Assembly: GCF_004364245.1 (NCBI RefSeq)
Contig: NZ_SOAV01000019.1
Coordinates: 55,196-119,195 of the forward strand
DNA from: Streptomyces sp. BK208
GTDB lineage: Bacteria; Actinomycetota; Actinomycetes; Streptomycetales; Streptomycetaceae
Length of the DNA: 64,000 nucleotides
Direction: 5' to 3'
Positions 23,277-32,366 of the stretch are shown piece by piece. A model generated the notes under the pieces. The model did no database searches. It was not told the DNA's origin and saw only the letters and a program-made list of their open reading frames with translations. Every line of letters starts with the position of its first letter. Within the stretch, counting starts at the first letter, position 1. The position numbers were made by a program, and so were the translations under genes.

Positions 23277-23333
23277 ATGGGCGAGCGAACCGGGCACGAC
23301 CACGAACCGTCCCAGGCAGGTGGGGCGCGATGA
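23277..23333 (+). CDS. 18-codon upstream ORF coupled to glnR
   Basis: ATG 23277, preceded at 11 bp by a consensus AGGAGG, opens an 18-codon frame (MGERTGHDHEPSQAGGAR). Its TGA overlaps the glnR start as ATGA (23330-23333). The ribosome site for this frame is much stronger than the GGTGGGG before glnR itself, so glnR may be translated mainly by re-initiation. It could instead be a fortuitous frame. Confidence 0.5.
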   Translation: MGERTGHDHEPSQAGGAR

Positions 23334-24130
23334 GTTCTCTGCTGCTCCTGACCAACGCCCTCCAGCCGTCGACGGAGGTGCTCCCCGCTCTCGGCCTGCT
23401 GCTGCACAACGTGCGCGTCGCTCCCGCCGAGGGCCCCGCGCTCGTCGACACCCCGGGCGCGGACGTCATCCTCGTCGACGGCCGCCGCGACCTCCCCCAG
23501 ATCCGCAGCCTCTGCCAGCTGCTGCGCTCCACGGGCCTGAGCTGTCCGCTGGTCCTGGTGGTCACCGAGGGCGGCCTGGCCGCCGTCACCGCCGACTGGG
23601 GCATCGACGACGTACTGCTGGACACCGCCGGTCCGGCGGAGGTCGAGGCGCGGCTGCGGCTGGCCATGGGCCGCCAGCAGATCGGCGGCGACGACTCCCC
23701 GATGGAGATCCGCAACGGCGACCTGTCGGTGGACGAGGCGACCTACTCCGCGAAGCTCAAGGGCCGGGTCCTGGACCTGACCTTCAAGGAGTTCGAGCTG
23801 CTGAAGTACCTCGCCCAGCACCCCGGCCGGGTGTTCACGCGTGCGCAGCTGCTCCAGGAGGTGTGGGGGTACGACTACTTCGGCGGCACCCGCACGGTCG
23901 ACGTGCACGTACGGCGGTTGCGCGCCAAACTCGGCCCCGAGCACGAGTCGCTGATCGGCACCGTCCGCAACGTCGGCTACCGCTTCGTGACGCCGGAGAA
24001 GCCCGAGAAGGGCGAGAAGGCGGAGAAGGCCGACGACGACGCGCGGTCCGACCGGGCGAAGCCGGGAGCCGACCGGGACCGGGCCGACACGGCGGCCGAG
24101 GCGGCGGGCGCACGGGCATCCAACGTGTGA
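23330..24130 (+). CDS. glnR: GlnR, global nitrogen regulator (atypical OmpR-type response regulator)
   Basis: The 266-residue protein has a receiver-like domain at residues 1-115 and an OmpR winged helix at about 130-230 (FKEFELLKYLAQHPGRVFTR, TVDVHVRRLRAKL), with a charged disordered tail. D50 (VILVD) is kept but the acidic pair normally near residues 10-12 is absent, which is the known atypical pocket of GlnR. GlnR works as a constitutive homodimer without a cognate kinase. It controls glutamine synthetase, ammonium transport, nitrite reduction and urease genes. No kinase gene is adjacent, consistent with this. Confidence 0.95.
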   Translation: MSSLLLLTNALQPSTEVLPALGLLLHNVRVAPAEGPALVDTPGADVILVDGRRDLPQIRSLCQLLRSTGLSCPLVLVVTEGGLAAVTADWGIDDVLLDTAGPAEVEARLRLAMGRQQIGGDDSPMEIRNGDLSVDEATYSAKLKGRVLDLTFKEFELLKYLAQHPGRVFTRAQLLQEVWGYDYFGGTRTVDVHVRRLRAKLGPEHESLIGTVRNVGYRFVTPEKPEKGEKAEKADDDARSDRAKPGADRDRADTAAEAAGARASNV

Positions 24131-24173
24131 TACGCCCTGCCCGGAGCGGGTTCCATCCGCGTAGACTCCGCGC

Positions 24174-25196
24174 GTGGCCAAGGTGACTCGGGATGATGTG
24201 GCGCGACTGGCGGGGACTTCCACCGCCGTCGTCAGTTACGTCATCAACAACGGACCCCGGCCGGTCGCCCCGGCCACGCGCGAGCGTGTCCTCGCCGCGA
24301 TCAAGGAACTGGGGTACCGGCCGGACCGGGTCGCCCAGGCCATGGCGTCGCGGCGCACGGATCTCATAGGCCTGATCGTGCCGGACGCGCGCCAGCCGTT
24401 CTTCGCGGAGATGGCGCACGCGGTCGAATGGGCCGCCTCCGAGCGCGGCAAGATGGTGCTCGTCGGCAACAGCGACTACGTCGGCGAGCGCGAGGTCCAC
24501 TACCTGCGCGCCTTCCTCGGCATGCGGGTCTCGGGCCTGATCCTGGTCAGCCACGCGCTGAACGACAACGCCGCCGCCGAGATCGACGCCTGGGACGCCC
24601 GGGTGGTGCTGCTGCACGAGCGCCCCGAGGCGATCGACGACGTCGCCGTCGTCACCGACGACCTGGGCGGCGCCCAGCTCGCCGTGCGCCACCTGCTGGA
24701 GCACGGGTACGAGTACGTGGCCTGCATGGGCGGCACCGCCGAGACCCCGTCGGTGGGTGACCCGGTCTCCGACCACGTCGAGGGCTGGAAGCGCGCGATG
24801 AAGGAGGCCGGGCTCTCCACCGAGGGGCGGCTCTTCGAAGCGCCGTACAACCGCTACGACGCCTACCGCGTGGGCCTGGAGCTGCTCTCCGGGCCGCAGC
24901 GGCCGCCCGCGATCTTCTGCTCCACCGACGACCAGGCGATCGGCCTGCTGCGGGCGGCCCGCGAGCTGCGCATCGACGTGCCCGGCGAGCTGGCGGTGGC
25001 CGGTTTCGACGACATCAAGGAGGCGGATCTCGCCGATCCGCCGCTGACGACGGTCGCCTCGGACCGGTCGGCGATGGCGCGGGCCGCGGTGGACCTGGTG
25101 CTGGACGACGGTCTGCGGGTGGCGGGCTCCCGGCGCGAGCGGCTGAAGGTGTTCCCGTCACAGCTGGTCGTACGGCAGTCCTGCGGCTGCGCGTAG
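24174..25196 (+). CDS. LacI-family transcriptional regulator
   Basis: The 340-residue protein has an N-terminal LacI HTH (VTRDDVARLAGTSTAVVSYVIN) with hinge helix (YRPDRVAQAMASRR) and a type I periplasmic-binding-like effector domain (LIGLIVPD...FDDIKEADLADPPLTTV), ending in a Cys-rich CGCA. The start is GTG 24174; a TAGACT -10-like hexamer ends 6 bp before it, so the mRNA is probably leaderless. It lies 43 bp after glnR but with its own promoter. The effector is probably a sugar and the targets are unknown. Confidence 0.92.
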   Translation: MAKVTRDDVARLAGTSTAVVSYVINNGPRPVAPATRERVLAAIKELGYRPDRVAQAMASRRTDLIGLIVPDARQPFFAEMAHAVEWAASERGKMVLVGNSDYVGEREVHYLRAFLGMRVSGLILVSHALNDNAAAEIDAWDARVVLLHERPEAIDDVAVVTDDLGGAQLAVRHLLEHGYEYVACMGGTAETPSVGDPVSDHVEGWKRAMKEAGLSTEGRLFEAPYNRYDAYRVGLELLSGPQRPPAIFCSTDDQAIGLLRAARELRIDVPGELAVAGFDDIKEADLADPPLTTVASDRSAMARAAVDLVLDDGLRVAGSRRERLKVFPSQLVVRQSCGCA

Positions 25197-25204
25197 CCGT
25201 CTCC

Positions 25205-25615
25205 GCGGCGGGCGCCCGCCCGAGGGGCTTCTCCCGACGGGCGGCTTCTCTATGGGCGTCTCCCGAGGGGCGTCTCCCGATGGGCGCCTTGCCGACGGGC
25301 GGCCTCCCGACCGACGGCCTCCCGACCGGCGGTCTCCCGACCGGCGGCTTCCCGACCGGCGGCCTCCCGACCCGCGGCCTCCCGACCCGCGGCCTCCCGA
25401 CCGGCGGCTTCCCAACCGGCGGCTTCCTGGCAGGCGGCTTCTCTATGGGCGTCTCCCGGCGGGCGTCTCCCGACGGGCGCATTGCCGACGGGCGGCCTCC
25501 CGACCGGCGGCTTCCCGAGGGGTGGCTTCCTGAGGGGCGGCTCCCCCGGCGGGCGGCTCCCCGACCGGCGGCTCCCCGACCGGCGGCTCGCCGAGGGGCG
25601 GCTTTATATCGGGCA
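25205..25615. repeat. degenerate 15-bp minisatellite between lacI and the protease gene
   Basis: About 25 imperfect copies of a 15-bp unit, close to CCCGACCGGCGGCTT, cover the 483-bp gap (25197-25679), with divergent versions such as CCCGAGGGGCGTCT at the edges. Because the unit is a multiple of three, open frames arise in several phases: LPTGG repeats on the plus strand and VGRPP/VGKPP repeats on the minus strand. None has a ribosome site or codon signature of its own, so I treat it as non-coding. The only other thing noticed in the gap is AT-rich sequence near 25604-25625, upstream of the protease start. Confidence 0.8.
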
Positions 25616-25679
25616 TACGAGGTTCTGCCGGGCTTCTCAGGCGGCACTCAGGCCGCTCTCATCCGCGGGCGGGAAGCTC

Positions 25680-26759
25680 ATGAACATGACCGAGAGCCTC
25701 CGCCACAACGGCGAGTACGAGCACGCGAACCCGTACCAGGGAACCCCCCAGCACGCCTCCTCTCCCGTCAGCCCGGAATGGCCGCCCCCGCCGGCCCAGC
25801 CGCCCGCGGCCCCCACGCAGCCCCCCACCGGCATGCGGCCGGAGCAGCCCGGGCCGGGCGGGCCGTTCGAGCCGCCGCACGGGAAGCGCTCCGCCCGGCG
25901 GCGGCGTCCCGCCGCCCTGCTCGTGGCCGTGGCGATCGTCGCGGCGGCCGTCGGCGGCGGAACGGCGTTCGGCATCCAGGAGCTGACCGGCAGCGACACC
26001 GTCGCCTCCAGCTCCACCAGCACCAACGTGGTGCCCTCCAGCCAGAAGGGCACGGTCTCCGGGGTCGCCAAGGCGGTCAGCCCGAGCATCGTCGAGATCA
26101 GCGCCACCTCGAACGCCGGCTCCTCCACCGGTTCCGGCGTGATCATCACCGGTGACGGCGAGATCATCACCAACAACCACGTCGTGTCCGGCGCCTCGTC
26201 CGTCAAGGTGACGACGAACGACGGCAAGCAGTACACCGCCGAGGTCGTCGGCACCGACAGCAAGAAGGACCTCGCGCTGATCAAGCTGAACAACGCCTCC
26301 GGCCTCAAGACCGCCACCCTCGGCGACTCCGACGGCGTCGGGGTCGGTGACCAGGTCGTCGCCATCGGCTCCCCCGAGGGTCTGACCGGCACCGTGACCA
26401 GCGGTATCGTCTCCGCGCTCGACCGCGACGTCACCGTCTCGACGGACGAGGGCCGGCAGCAGCAACAGCAGCGGCAGGGCGGACAGTGGCCGTTCGAGTT
26501 CGGCGGTCAGGAGTTCAACGGCGACACCGGCTCGTCCACGACGACGTACAAGGCGATCCAGACCGACGCCTCCCTCAACCCGGGCAACTCCGGCGGTGCG
26601 CTGATCGACATGAACGGCAACATCATCGGCATCAACTCCGCGATGTACTCGGCGACCGAGTCCTCCGCGAGCGCGGGAAGCGTGGGCCTCGGCTTCGCCA
26701 TCCCGGTCAACACGGTCAAGGCCGACCTGCCCGACCTGCGAGCCGGTGCGAGCGGCTGA
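25680..26759 (+). CDS. membrane-anchored HtrA/PepD-type serine protease
   Basis: This 359-residue protein has a Pro-rich cytoplasmic N-terminus (1-70), one membrane helix (about 76-98), a Ser/Thr linker and a trypsin-like domain. The catalytic triad is H167 (TNNHVV), D197 (KKDLALIKL) and S304 (NPGNSGGAL). The chain ends after GLGFAIPVNTV, so the PDZ domain found in most HtrA proteins is missing. A Gln-rich insert (residues 260-267) lies in a surface loop. It should degrade misfolded extracytoplasmic proteins. The order protease, response regulator, kinase parallels mycobacterial pepD and mprAB. The start is ATG 25680 with GGGAAG. Confidence 0.9.
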   Translation: MNMTESLRHNGEYEHANPYQGTPQHASSPVSPEWPPPPAQPPAAPTQPPTGMRPEQPGPGGPFEPPHGKRSARRRRPAALLVAVAIVAAAVGGGTAFGIQELTGSDTVASSSTSTNVVPSSQKGTVSGVAKAVSPSIVEISATSNAGSSTGSGVIITGDGEIITNNHVVSGASSVKVTTNDGKQYTAEVVGTDSKKDLALIKLNNASGLKTATLGDSDGVGVGDQVVAIGSPEGLTGTVTSGIVSALDRDVTVSTDEGRQQQQQRQGGQWPFEFGGQEFNGDTGSSTTTYKAIQTDASLNPGNSGGALIDMNGNIIGINSAMYSATESSASAGSVGLGFAIPVNTVKADLPDLRAGASG

Positions 26760-26851
26760 CGGGGTACGAAGACGTGCGACGCTGAAAGCGTCCGCCGGCA
26801 GACCCGCAGCCTGCCGCGCCCGATCCCTACCGCATCCGAGGACCCGAGCCC

Positions 26852-27592
26852 ATGAGCCCCGCAGACGGCGACCGCGACCGTGAGACCCAGCGCATCCTGA
26901 TCGTCGACGACGAGCCGGCGGTCCGCGAGGCCCTCCAGCGCAGCCTCGCCTTCGAGGGCTACGGCACCCAGGTCGCCGTCGACGGCGCCGACGCGCTGGA
27001 GAAGGCGGCCGCGTACCGGCCCGACCTGGTCGTCCTGGACATCCAGATGCCCCGCATGGACGGCCTGACCGCCGCCCGCCGCATCCGGGGCGCGGGCGAC
27101 ACGACCCCGATCCTGATGCTGACGGCCCGCGACACGGTCGGCGACCGGGTGACCGGCCTGGACGCCGGGGCGGACGACTACCTGGTCAAGCCGTTCGAGC
27201 TGGACGAGCTGTTCGCCCGTATCCGCGCGCTGTTGCGCCGCAGCTCCTACGCGGCGGCGGTGGAGGCGGCCGCCGAGGACGACGACACCCTCGGCTTCGC
27301 CGACCTGACCATGGACCTGGCGACGCGCGAGGTCACCCGGGCCGGGCGCCCGGTGGAACTGACCCGCACGGAGTTCACCCTCCTGGAGATGTTCATGGCG
27401 CACCCGCGCCAGGTCCTCACCCGGGAGCAGATCCTGAAGGCCGTCTGGGGCTTCGACTTCGAGCCGTCCTCGAACTCCCTCGACGTGTACGTCATGTACC
27501 TGCGCCGCAAGACCGAGGCGGGCGGCGAGCCGCGTCTCGTGCACACCGTCCGCGGCGTCGGCTACGTCCTGCGGCAGGGCGGCGCGGAGTGA
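26852..27592 (+). CDS. OmpR-family response regulator (MprA-like)
   Basis: A 246-residue regulator. The receiver domain has the acidic pair DD at 19-20, phosphoacceptor D63 (VVLDIQMP) and Lys in YLVKPF. The winged helix at about 145-240 carries RTEFTLLEMFMAHPRQVLTR and SLDVYVMYLRRKTE. The gene overlaps the downstream kinase by GTGA. The sequence is close to mycobacterial MprA, which responds to envelope stress and controls pepD. The 92-bp gap to the protease gene suggests a shared or adjacent promoter. Confidence 0.93.
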   Translation: MSPADGDRDRETQRILIVDDEPAVREALQRSLAFEGYGTQVAVDGADALEKAAAYRPDLVVLDIQMPRMDGLTAARRIRGAGDTTPILMLTARDTVGDRVTGLDAGADDYLVKPFELDELFARIRALLRRSSYAAAVEAAAEDDDTLGFADLTMDLATREVTRAGRPVELTRTEFTLLEMFMAHPRQVLTREQILKAVWGFDFEPSSNSLDVYVMYLRRKTEAGGEPRLVHTVRGVGYVLRQGGAE

Positions 27593-29124
27593 CGGGCCTC
27601 GCCCGCCGGGTCAGAGCCCTGCCCATCCGGGCGCGGCTGTCGCTGCTGGTGGCGGCGGCGGTGGCGTTCGCGGTGGCGGCGGTTTCGGTGACGTGCTGGT
27701 TCATCGTCCAGGGGAGGCTGTACGACCAGGTCGACAGCGACCTCAAGAAGGCCACGATGCTGAACGACCCGCAGCAGCGTGACCAGGCAAGGGAAGCGCT
27801 CAACAACTGCTCGCAGACTCCCCGGGAAGGCGTCAACGGGCTGCGGACGACCTACTCCCAGGTGGTCACGGCGAACGGGACGGTCTGCCTGTTCACCACC
27901 TCGGTGGGCGAGATCAAGGTGACCGAGGCCGACCACGAGGTGATCGGCAACGGGTCGCCCCGGGAGGGCAGCTACCGCAACGGCACGGCCGAGGACGGCA
28001 CCGAGCTGCGCGTCCTGACGCTGCCGGTGACCATCACCAACCCGGTCACGCAGGAAACGGCGGGCGCCGCGCTCATCGCCGCCGTACCGCTCAAAGGCAC
28101 GCAGTCCACGCTCAACGACCTGGCGCTGATCCTGCTCCTCGTCTCCGGCATCGGAGTGGTCGGCGCCGGCGCGGCGGGCCTGTGGGTGGCGCGCACCGGT
28201 CTGCGGCCCGTGGACGACCTGACCCGTGCCGTCGAGCACGTGGCCCGCACCGAGGACCTGGCCGTCCGCATCCCCGTGGAAAAGGACAGCGACGACGAGA
28301 TCGCCCGTCTCTCCCGCTCCTTCAACAGCATGACCTCGTCCCTGGCCAGCTCCCGCGACCTCCAGCAGCAGCTCATCGCCGACGCCGGCCACGAACTGCG
28401 CACCCCTCTCACCTCGCTGCGCACCAACATCGAGCTGCTCACCCGCAGCGAGGAGACCGGCCGCCCGATCCCGGAGGCCGACCGCAAGGCCCTGCTCGCC
28501 TCGGTGAAGGCCCAGATGACGGAGCTAGCGGCGCTCATCGGCGACCTCCAGGAACTCTCCCGCCCCGACACCGGCCAGCAGGAGGGCCGCACCCGCATCC
28601 TCGCCTGGCACGACGTCGTCGAGTCCGCCCTGCGCCGCGCCCGCCTGCGCGGCCCCGAGCTGACGATCGAGGCGGACGTGAGCCCGTGGTACGTACGGGC
28701 GGAACCGGCCGCGCTGGAACGGGCGGTGGTGAACATCCTGGACAACGCGGTGAAGTTCAGCCCGGACGGCGGCACGATCGGCGTACGCCTCGCCGACGGC
28801 GTCCTCACCGTCCGCGACCACGGCCCCGGCATCCCCGCCGACGAACTCCCCCACGTCTTCGACCGCTTCTGGCGCTCCCCGAGCGCCCGCGCGCTGCCCG
28901 GCTCGGGGCTCGGCCTGTCCATCGTGGCGCGGACGGTGCAGCAGGCGGGCGGCACGGTGAGTCTGACTCCGGCCGGGCCGGGTCCGGCCGGGGAGGGCGG
29001 CGGCGGGACGGTGGCGACCGTGCGGCTGCCGGGGGCGCCGGTGCCCCCGCCGGAGACGGGTGCCGCCGACGGGGACCGGCCGGAGCCGGAGGGACCGCAG
29101 GGTCCGGCTACCGCACGACCGTGA
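27589..29124 (+). CDS. sensor histidine kinase (MprB-like)
   Basis: A 511-residue kinase. TM1 is at about residues 16-40, followed by an extracytoplasmic sensor of about 130 residues, TM2 at about 178-201 and a HAMP domain. HisKA has H268 (DAGHELRTPL). HATPase motifs are NILDNAVKFSP (N-box), DHGPGIP and GSGLGLSIV. A Pro/Glu/Gly-rich tail follows. The GTG start overlaps the regulator stop. The final 17 bp overlap the convergent 5'-nucleotidase gene, so there is no room for an intergenic terminator between the two. Confidence 0.93.
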   Translation: MTGLARRVRALPIRARLSLLVAAAVAFAVAAVSVTCWFIVQGRLYDQVDSDLKKATMLNDPQQRDQAREALNNCSQTPREGVNGLRTTYSQVVTANGTVCLFTTSVGEIKVTEADHEVIGNGSPREGSYRNGTAEDGTELRVLTLPVTITNPVTQETAGAALIAAVPLKGTQSTLNDLALILLLVSGIGVVGAGAAGLWVARTGLRPVDDLTRAVEHVARTEDLAVRIPVEKDSDDEIARLSRSFNSMTSSLASSRDLQQQLIADAGHELRTPLTSLRTNIELLTRSEETGRPIPEADRKALLASVKAQMTELAALIGDLQELSRPDTGQQEGRTRILAWHDVVESALRRARLRGPELTIEADVSPWYVRAEPAALERAVVNILDNAVKFSPDGGTIGVRLADGVLTVRDHGPGIPADELPHVFDRFWRSPSARALPGSGLGLSIVARTVQQAGGTVSLTPAGPGPAGEGGGGTVATVRLPGAPVPPPETGAADGDRPEPEGPQGPATARP

Positions 29125-30940
29125 TCCGGTCCGCCGCCGGGGGCGCGATCGGGTCGGTGGCCGAGGAGTTGGCCGTCAGGTACTGCTCGAAGGCCGCCAG
29201 GTCGTCGTCGCCGACGCGCTCGTTCGTGCCCTGGCCGAGGGTCGTGAAGCCGTCGCCGCCGCCCGCGAGGAAGCTGTTGGACGCGACACGGTAGGTGGCC
29301 GACGGGTCGACGGGGGCGCCGTTCAGGCGGATGGAGTCCGTGACGACGCGGTCCGCGCCCGACTTGGTCAGGTCCAGGGTGTAGGTGAGGCCGGACGAGA
29401 TCTGGAGGATCTTCGGAGCCGCCTCGTTCGGGCCGCTCACCTGCTCCTTGAGCACCTGGATCAGCTGCGCGCCCGTGTAGTCCTTGAGGTTCACCGTGTT
29501 GGCGAAGGGCTGGACGGTGAAGGCCTCGGCGTAGGTGACCACGCCGTCGCCCTCGGCGCCGGAGGCGGCGTAGGTCAGCGGGGCGCGGATGCCGCCCGGG
29601 TTCATCAGGGCCAGGTCGGTCTCCGGGTCCTGGGCCCTGCCGTACGCGAACTGGGCGTCGGCGATCAGGTCGCCCAGCGGGGACTCGGTGCCGTCGCGGT
29701 TGACGTCGGCCGAGACGTAGCCGATGGGGCGGTTGCCGATCGGCGCGGCCAGGGTGTTCCACCTGCCGATCAGCCGGGTCATGTCCGGGGCCTTGGGGAC
29801 GTCCCGGGTCACCACGTGGTTCGCGGACTTCACCGACGTACGGGCGATGTCACCCGTGCGGCGGTCGTACGTCAGCGTCGTGTCCGTGTAGAGGCGGCCG
29901 AAGGACGAGGCCGAGGTGACCATGCGGGGGTTGCCCGCCGGGTCGGGGATCGTGCACACGTACGCGTTGTGGGTGTGGCCGGTGACCAGCGCGTCGACCT
30001 GCGGGGTGATGTTCTTGGCGATGTCGACGATCGGGCCGGAGACGCCGGCGCCGGCGCCCGGGGCGTCGCAGTCGTAGTTGTAGTCGGACGAGGCCGGGAA
30101 GCCGCCCTCGTGGATGAGCGCGACGATCGACTTCACGCCCTGGCGCTGCAGCTCCTTGGCGTACTTGTTGATCGTCTCGACCTCGTCCTGGAACTTCAGG
30201 CCCTTGACGCCCTCCGCCGAGACGATGTTCGGGGTGCCCTCCAGGGTCACGCCGATGAAGCCGACCTTGACGCCGCCGCGCTTCCAGACCCAGTAGGGCT
30301 TGAGGATCGGCTTCTTCGTCTTCTCGTCGAGGACGTTGGCCGCGAGGTAGGGGTAGTCGGCGCCCTTGAACCGCTGGTCCGTGTAGCAGCCCTCGGTGGG
30401 GTGGCAGCCGCCGTTCTGCAGGCGGGCCAGTTCCCCGGCGCCCTCGTCGAACTCGTGGTTGCCGACGCTCGTCACGTCCAGGTCGAGCTTGTTCAGCGCC
30501 TCGACGGTCGGCTCGTCGTGGAAGAGGCCGGAGAGGAGGGGGGACGCGCCGACCATGTCGCCGCCGGCGGCGGTGACGGAGTAGCGGTTGCCCTTGCGGG
30601 CCTCGCGCAGGTGGGTGGCCAGGTACTCGATGCCGCCCGCGTCGATCGTCTTCTTCGTGCCGTCGGGCTGGACCTCGGTGACGCGGCCCGAGGAGCCGGC
30701 GGGCGGCTCCAGGTTGCCGTGCAGGTCGTTGAAGGAGAGGAGCTGGACGTCCTGGTAGCGGCCCTGGCCGTGACCGTGTCCGTGGCCGCCGTGTCCGCGG
30801 TCGTGCCCGCCCGCGCTCGCCGAGGCCGGCAGCGCCGCCGCGGCGAGCGCCCCGGCGGTGACGACGGTGGCGGCGGCGACGAGGAGACGGCTCGTACGGC
30901 GTCTGCGACGCGGCTGGTGCGACTGTGCTGTGGCTGGCAT
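29108..30940 (-). CDS. secreted 5'-nucleotidase / 2',3'-cyclic phosphodiesterase family protein
   Basis: The 610-residue protein has a twin-Arg/basic signal region (RRRRRTSRLLVAAATVV) and a His/Gly-rich linker. The metallophosphatase domain shows FNDLHGNL, the GGDMVGASP loop, GNHEFDEG and GHTHNAYVC. A C-terminal 5'-nucleotidase domain follows with ALMNPGGIRAPL. It should release phosphate or nucleosides from extracellular nucleotides, two metal ions being bound by the Asp/His/Asn residues listed. The start is ATG 30940 behind AGGGGGG. No PHO box was seen upstream. Confidence 0.92.
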   Translation of the reverse strand: MPATAQSHQPRRRRRTSRLLVAAATVVTAGALAAAALPASASAGGHDRGHGGHGHGHGQGRYQDVQLLSFNDLHGNLEPPAGSSGRVTEVQPDGTKKTIDAGGIEYLATHLREARKGNRYSVTAAGGDMVGASPLLSGLFHDEPTVEALNKLDLDVTSVGNHEFDEGAGELARLQNGGCHPTEGCYTDQRFKGADYPYLAANVLDEKTKKPILKPYWVWKRGGVKVGFIGVTLEGTPNIVSAEGVKGLKFQDEVETINKYAKELQRQGVKSIVALIHEGGFPASSDYNYDCDAPGAGAGVSGPIVDIAKNITPQVDALVTGHTHNAYVCTIPDPAGNPRMVTSASSFGRLYTDTTLTYDRRTGDIARTSVKSANHVVTRDVPKAPDMTRLIGRWNTLAAPIGNRPIGYVSADVNRDGTESPLGDLIADAQFAYGRAQDPETDLALMNPGGIRAPLTYAASGAEGDGVVTYAEAFTVQPFANTVNLKDYTGAQLIQVLKEQVSGPNEAAPKILQISSGLTYTLDLTKSGADRVVTDSIRLNGAPVDPSATYRVASNSFLAGGGDGFTTLGQGTNERVGDDDLAAFEQYLTANSSATDPIAPPAADRITVVR

Positions 30941-31136
30941 GCGCCCCCCTGTGGGTGTGCGTGGCGCGAGCCGCTGAGGAGACGGCTCGTCGGCGCAGCA
31001 GCCTATGGTCAACGCGCGTAGCGCGACAGGGGCTTCCGGGTTACAGCCTGGTTTAACTTCGCCCTCGTCCGCCCGCCGCTCCCCGCTCCCGTCCGCTGCC
31101 GCCGCTTTGCCGCGCCCGCCCTTTACCCTCGTACGC

Positions 31137-32066
31137 ATGACCAGCGACGACACCGTGCGGCCCGGCCGCCCCCGCTCGATCGAGACCCTCGCCGAACTCA
31201 CCGCCGAGCAGACCGACGCCGTCCTCGCCCTGCTCACCGCGGCGGCCCGGAACGACGGGCAGCACGCCGTGTCCGAGCAGGGCAGGCTTCAGCTGCGCGG
31301 TCCCGCTCGGGAGGGCGTCGCGCACCTCCTGCTCACCGTCGGCGACGGTGAACTGGTCGGCTACGCCCAGCTGGAGGGCACCGACCCGGTGGAGCCGCCC
31401 GCCGCGGAGCTGGTGGTCCACCCCTCGCACCGGGGCCAGGGGCACGGGCGGGCCCTGGGCTCCGCGCTGCTCGCCGCCTCCGGCAAGCGGCTGCGCATCT
31501 GGGCGCACGGCGGGCACTCCGCCGCCCGGCACCTCGCCCAGGTGCTCGGCCTCTCCCTGTTCCGGGAACTGCGGCAGATGCGGCGCCCGTTGGCCGGCCT
31601 GGACCTGCCGGACCCGGTGCTGCCGGAGGGCGTGAGCGTCCGCACCTTCGTGCCCGGCCAGGACGACGCGGCCTGGCTCGCCGTGAACGCGGCCGCCTTC
31701 GCCCACCACCCCGAACAGGGCTCACTCACCCAGCGCGACCTCGACGACCGCACGTCCGAGCCGTGGTTCGACCCGGCGGGCTTCTTCCTCGCCGAGCGGG
31801 GCGGCGAACTGATCGGCTTCCACTGGACCAAGGTGCACGCCGAGGAGGGGCTCGGCGAGGTCTACGTCCTCGGCATCCGCCCCGACGTCCAGGGCGGCGG
31901 CCTGGGCAAGTCCCTGACCACGGTCGGCCTGCGGCACCTGGAGGGGCAGGGCCTGCCCACCGCGATGCTGTACGTCGACGCCGACAACAAGGCCGCCGTG
32001 TCCGTCTACGAGCGCCTCGGATTCGTCACCCACGAGACGGACCTGATGTACCGCACGGAGACGTGA
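31137..32066 (+). CDS. mshD: mycothiol synthase
   Basis: A 309-residue protein made of two GNAT domains. The N-terminal acetyl-CoA loop is HPSHRGQGHGRALG; the C-terminal one is RPDVQGGGLGKSLTTVGL, followed by LYVDADNKAAVSVYERLGF. MshD acetylates Cys-GlcN-Ins, the last step of mycothiol synthesis, and only the C-terminal domain is catalytic in the known enzyme. The start is ATG 31137; upstream TACCCT lies seven bases before it and may be the -10 of a leaderless message. Confidence 0.92.
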   Translation: MTSDDTVRPGRPRSIETLAELTAEQTDAVLALLTAAARNDGQHAVSEQGRLQLRGPAREGVAHLLLTVGDGELVGYAQLEGTDPVEPPAAELVVHPSHRGQGHGRALGSALLAASGKRLRIWAHGGHSAARHLAQVLGLSLFRELRQMRRPLAGLDLPDPVLPEGVSVRTFVPGQDDAAWLAVNAAAFAHHPEQGSLTQRDLDDRTSEPWFDPAGFFLAERGGELIGFHWTKVHAEEGLGEVYVLGIRPDVQGGGLGKSLTTVGLRHLEGQGLPTAMLYVDADNKAAVSVYERLGFVTHETDLMYRTET

Positions 32067-32079
32067 GCCGCCGGGCCCG

Positions 32080-32360
32080 CTCCGGTCTTCCCTTCGGGGC
32101 TGCTCCGGGGCCGCTCCCGGACGGCTTCCGGTCTGCTCTGGGACTGATCCGGGGCCGCTCCCGGGCCGCACCCGGTGCGCTCTTGGACCGCTCCGGGCCT
32201 GCTCCCAGGCCGCTCCCGGGCCGCACCCGGGCCGCTTCAGGACTGCTCGGGCCTGCTCCCGGTCGGCTCCCGGACCGTTCCCGGTCTGCTCCGCGTCTGT
32301 TCCGGGTCTGCTCCGCGTCTGCTCCGGGTCTGCTCCCGGACCGCTCGGGATCCGCGTGCG
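32080..32360. repeat. degenerate repeats of CTCCSGG-type units
   Basis: The 300-bp gap between mshD and the convergent membrane gene is filled by imperfect 10-12-bp repeats such as GGTCTGCTCCGC, GGGCCGCTCCC and GGACCGCTCCC. It looks like slippage-derived minisatellite DNA. No gene or clear terminator is visible within it, although paired CCGGG/CCCGG blocks could fold. Confidence 0.7.
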
Positions 32361-32366
32361 GTCCCC

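Noticed and set aside
25205..25615. CRISPR-like array
   Set aside because: Repeats are directly adjacent with no unique spacers of constant length; it is a tandem minisatellite. No cas genes are present.
25280..26155. Frames translating the minisatellite as LPTGG repeats, resembling sortase signals
   Set aside because: LPTGG here is a by-product of the 15-bp unit. There is no hydrophobic anchor, basic tail or ribosome site, and the frame runs out of phase into the protease gene.
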